Below are positions 4,923-7,069 of a stretch of 7,069 nucleotides of DNA, one piece after another. Source of the stretch: an uncultured Clostridia bacterium (GTDB lineage Bacteria; Bacillota; Clostridia; Monoglobales; Monoglobaceae). The stretch is from assembly GCA_945878965.1 (NCBI GenBank), contig CAMCUJ010000075.1, positions 1 through 7,069 on the forward strand. The letters are read 5' to 3'. Position numbers and translations under genes: made by a program. The stretch's first letter is position 1. Each line of letters begins with the position of its first letter. A model generated the notes under the pieces. That model was not told where the DNA came from. It saw only the letters and a list, made by a program, of their open reading frames with translations, and searched no databases.

Positions 4923-7069
4923 GATTATGATGTAACAGTAAATAACGTAGAAAAAACGGAATCGGGTTTTAATGTTACGGTTACATCAAATTCGGGAGCG
5001 GAAGCGAATATATTTGCTGTTTCAAGGGATGAAAAGGGTGCACTAAAGGAAGCTGAGGTCAAGCAGGCTGTTAAATTGAATGCCGGTGAAAAAACGGTTA
5101 TTCAGCTTAGCGAAATAAGCAGCTTTGAAAAACTCTATATATGGAATGATAATTTAGAGCCTTTAAGTGAAATTTACAGCTATAGCAATAATAACAGCGA
5201 TAATGATGGAGAAAATGACAGAGAAAATACAGGTGATGGAATTATTCATTTAATGGGTGATTCGATAAATGCGGACGGTATTGAAAATGTTTCTGTAGAC
5301 GGAACTGTTGTTACCATAAATGCTGCCGGAGAATACATAATAGATGGTACTTTAAATGACGGTCAGATTGTAGTATCTGAGAATTTAACTAAAGATGATA
5401 AGGTATCAATTACTTTAAACGGAGTGAGCGTTACTTCGTCAAACAGTGCACCATTTAACGGAGCAGGCGGAAGTATTGAGCTTGTGCTTACTGAGGGAAC
5501 AGAAAATATATTTAACGACAGTGCGAAATATACGGGCTATACCTCGGAAAAGGAGCCTAAGGGCTGTGTATATTCAAGGCGTGACCTTGACATAGGCGGT
5601 GACGGAGTACTGACCGTTAACGGAAATGTTAAAAACGGTATAGTATGCGGTTCGGATTTAAAGCTTAAGAAGGGTGCAAATGTAAATGTTACTGCTGTAA
5701 ATAATGCAATAAAGGGCGATAACGGTGTAGAATTTACTAAGAAAACAGGAACTGTTACGGTAAAAGCTACAGACGGCGATGCAGTTAAATCCGATGCAAT
5801 AGATTCGGATACGGGACTTTTAGAGCAGGATAAGGGTTATGTAACGATTGAAGGCGGAAGCATCAATCTTGAATCTGTAAACGGTGATGGAATTCAGGCT
5901 GATAACTATTGTGAGATAAGCGGCGGTGAGATTAATATAAAATCGGGAGCAGAGGGTATTAAGGCTAATGAAGTAAAAGTTTTGGCATCTGTTGATGATA
6001 TTGCCGCAGTTGACGAAAACGGAAATCCCGTTGTAATTAACGGAAGAATTGCGATAAGCGGAGGAAGCGTTGATATAGTATCAGGCGAAGATGGAATAAA
6101 GGCTTGTGAAAATGTTACAATTTCAGGTGATGCTGTCGTAACAATTACTGCTGAAGGAATTAATTCGGAGGACAACAGCGGTTATGACGGTATTCAGGTT
6201 GGAGAAAGCGAGGATACAACATCTGAGGACGGTTTAACCGTAACACGCAAAGTTATAGTTCCGGGTGAAATAAATATTACGGGCGGAACGCTTAATATTA
6301 TAAATGCAACCGATGATGCTATTGTATCAAAAGGCAAGCTTACAATATCGGGCGGAAAGGTTACGGGTCATTCTGAATGTGACTTTATAAAGGTTTATGA
6401 CAATATTGAGATAAGCGGCGGTGAGATTAATATAACTGCTGACTGTGACGGAATACAGTCAGGAAAGGCGTTAATTGAAACTGTTTCGGGAAATGAGGTT
6501 ACAGAAAGCGGATATACTGACGGAAATATTAACATTACAGGCGGTACATTTAATATAGTTACAAACGGCGGAAATAAAACTACAGCAAGCGTAAATGATG
6601 AAAGCTGCAAGGGAGTTAAGTCAAATACCGCAATGAATATTTCCGGCGGAGAATTTAATATAGACAGTGCGGATGACAGTCTGCATTCAAATTATAATCT
6701 AACGATTACAGGCGGAAGCTTTGAGCTTGCATCGGGTGACGACGGAGTTCATGCGGATTATATGCTTACGCTTGGAGCTGAAGATGGAAATGACAGTGAT
6801 TTTGAGATTAATATATCTACATCATATGAAGGAATAGAGGGCTCTGTAATAAATATTTTAAGCGGTACAGTATATTTGTATGCTACAGATGACGGAATAA
6901 ATGCGGCAGGCGATTATAATGAAGACGGAACATTAAACAGCAGTTCATCGGGAAGCAGTTCTTCATCCTCATCATCAAACAGGCCGGGCGGCAGCGGAGG
7001 CTTTGGACCGAATCAGGGCGGAGATGACAGTTCGCCGTGCGGTATGGTATATATTAAAGGCGGAAGGAC
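4848..7069 (+). CDS. Secreted Cthe_2159-family carbohydrate-binding beta-helix protein, 3'-incomplete
   Basis: The frame is open for 740 codons and runs off the window. Residues 1-25 form a signal peptide. Residues 26-108 are a small beta-sandwich ending in LYIWNDNLEPLSE, which resembles the F.WD.L.s..PL.E ending of an accessory domain in clostridial cell-surface and pectinolytic proteins. A Asn/Asp/Glu-rich linker follows (about 110-130). From about 132 the Cthe_2159 family pattern (PF14262) is clear: VDGTVVTINAAGEYIIDGTL near the start, then TEN near 220, then KGYVTIEGG, then about a dozen rungs of the form I(S/T)GG...I.S..DGI.A. In Clostridium thermocellum the family member Cthe_2159 is a right-handed parallel beta-helix with bound calcium that binds cellulose and acidic sugars; no hydrolytic activity is expected. 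A Ser/Gly-rich loop interrupts the helix at 698-729 and helix-like sequence resumes at VYIKGGR. The gene has its own promoter. Exact ligand is inferred, not visible. Confidence 0.9.
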   Translation, partial: MNKRVFKSIAIAAVISCFCGNVCFADYDVTVNNVEKTESGFNVTVTSNSGAEANIFAVSRDEKGALKEAEVKQAVKLNAGEKTVIQLSEISSFEKLYIWNDNLEPLSEIYSYSNNNSDNDGENDRENTGDGIIHLMGDSINADGIENVSVDGTVVTINAAGEYIIDGTLNDGQIVVSENLTKDDKVSITLNGVSVTSSNSAPFNGAGGSIELVLTEGTENIFNDSAKYTGYTSEKEPKGCVYSRRDLDIGGDGVLTVNGNVKNGIVCGSDLKLKKGANVNVTAVNNAIKGDNGVEFTKKTGTVTVKATDGDAVKSDAIDSDTGLLEQDKGYVTIEGGSINLESVNGDGIQADNYCEISGGEINIKSGAEGIKANEVKVLASVDDIAAVDENGNPVVINGRIAISGGSVDIVSGEDGIKACENVTISGDAVVTITAEGINSEDNSGYDGIQVGESEDTTSEDGLTVTRKVIVPGEINITGGTLNIINATDDAIVSKGKLTISGGKVTGHSECDFIKVYDNIEISGGEINITADCDGIQSGKALIETVSGNEVTESGYTDGNINITGGTFNIVTNGGNKTTASVNDESCKGVKSNTAMNISGGEFNIDSADDSLHSNYNLTITGGSFELASGDDGVHADYMLTLGAEDGNDSDFEINISTSYEGIEGSVINILSGTVYLYATDDGINAAGDYNEDGTLNSSSSGSSSSSSSSNRPGGSGGFGPNQGGDDSSPCGMVYIKGGR
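5912..5940 (+). repeat. 29-base exact repeat, copy 1 (beta-helix rung)
   Basis: This 29-base segment recurs exactly at 6407-6435, 495 bases (165 codons) later and in frame. It encodes the rung sequence EISGGEINI. The two copies diverge immediately on both sides. Because the other rungs use different codons for similar residues, this identity looks like local gene conversion or a recent internal copy rather than protein-level constraint alone. Confidence 0.85.
6407..6435 (+). repeat. 29-base exact repeat, copy 2 (beta-helix rung)
   Basis: This is the second exact copy of the segment at 5912-5940. It encodes the same EISGGEINI rung of the beta-helix, followed here by TADCDGIQS instead of KSGAEGIKA. 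Confidence 0.85.
6939..7034 (+). other. Ser-rich/Gly-rich low-complexity insertion in the beta-helix
   Basis: Residues 698-710 are twelve serines with one glycine, followed by a Gly/Pro/Asn/Asp-rich stretch to about residue 729. The flanking sequence is beta-helix on both sides (DDGINAAGDYNEDG before, MVYIKGGR after). This is therefore a flexible loop inside the domain and not a terminal linker. Glycine-rich inserts at this place are common in Cthe_2159-family proteins; the long serine run is more variable and could be a glycosylation or wall-spanning segment. Confidence 0.8.

Noticed and set aside
5840..6780. Repeated ISGG rungs as a CRISPR-like or DNA repeat array
   Set aside because: The periodicity is at the protein level in a parallel beta-helix. 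Spacing is irregular and, apart from one 29-base pair, the DNA copies are not identical.

Overview
The window holds two long plus-strand genes for secreted proteins of a low-GC Gram-positive bacterium. The genes are separated by a well-defined 265-base intergenic region. The best guess is a gut-type member of Clostridia (Bacillota), because of the AT-rich codon use (many ACA, GCA, GTA and AAA/AAG codons), the FIVAR and InlB-like surface modules, the Cthe_2159-type beta-helix protein and the clostridial style of promoter and terminator. No rRNA or marker gene is present, so the genus cannot be fixed.

Region 1 (about 1-4582) is the 3' part of a giant modular extracellular protein. It has 1488 codons from the first ATG, and about 35 more coding-like codons lie upstream in the same frame, after a TAG at 8-10. 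It is built from an N-terminal beta-sandwich region, four FIVAR helical spacers, a tandem pair of unnamed beta-sandwich repeats, three divergent CBM6-like modules and two InlB B-repeat-like modules. No catalytic domain, signal peptide, dockerin, LPXTG motif or SLH domain is visible. The enzyme and the secretion signal, if they exist, must lie upstream of the window.

Region 2 (4583-4847) carries a long 3'-UTR hairpin, a strong intrinsic terminator, a 13-base palindrome at the end of the terminator T-tract, and then a promoter. The promoter has two perfect TTTTAAGGTT direct repeats, 11 bases apart, just upstream of a TACAAT -10 box. This is the arrangement used by OmpR/PhoB-family response regulators. 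A good Shine-Dalgarno sequence follows.

Region 3 (4848-7069) is the 5' part (740 codons, running off the end) of a secreted Cthe_2159-family carbohydrate-binding parallel beta-helix protein. It is preceded by a small clostridial beta-sandwich domain and interrupted near the window end by a Ser-rich/Gly-rich loop.

The terminator and separate promoter indicate that the two genes are independent transcription units. Both products look like non-catalytic or accessory surface proteins for binding polysaccharide or host glycan. No mobile element, CRISPR array, tRNA or rRNA was seen.
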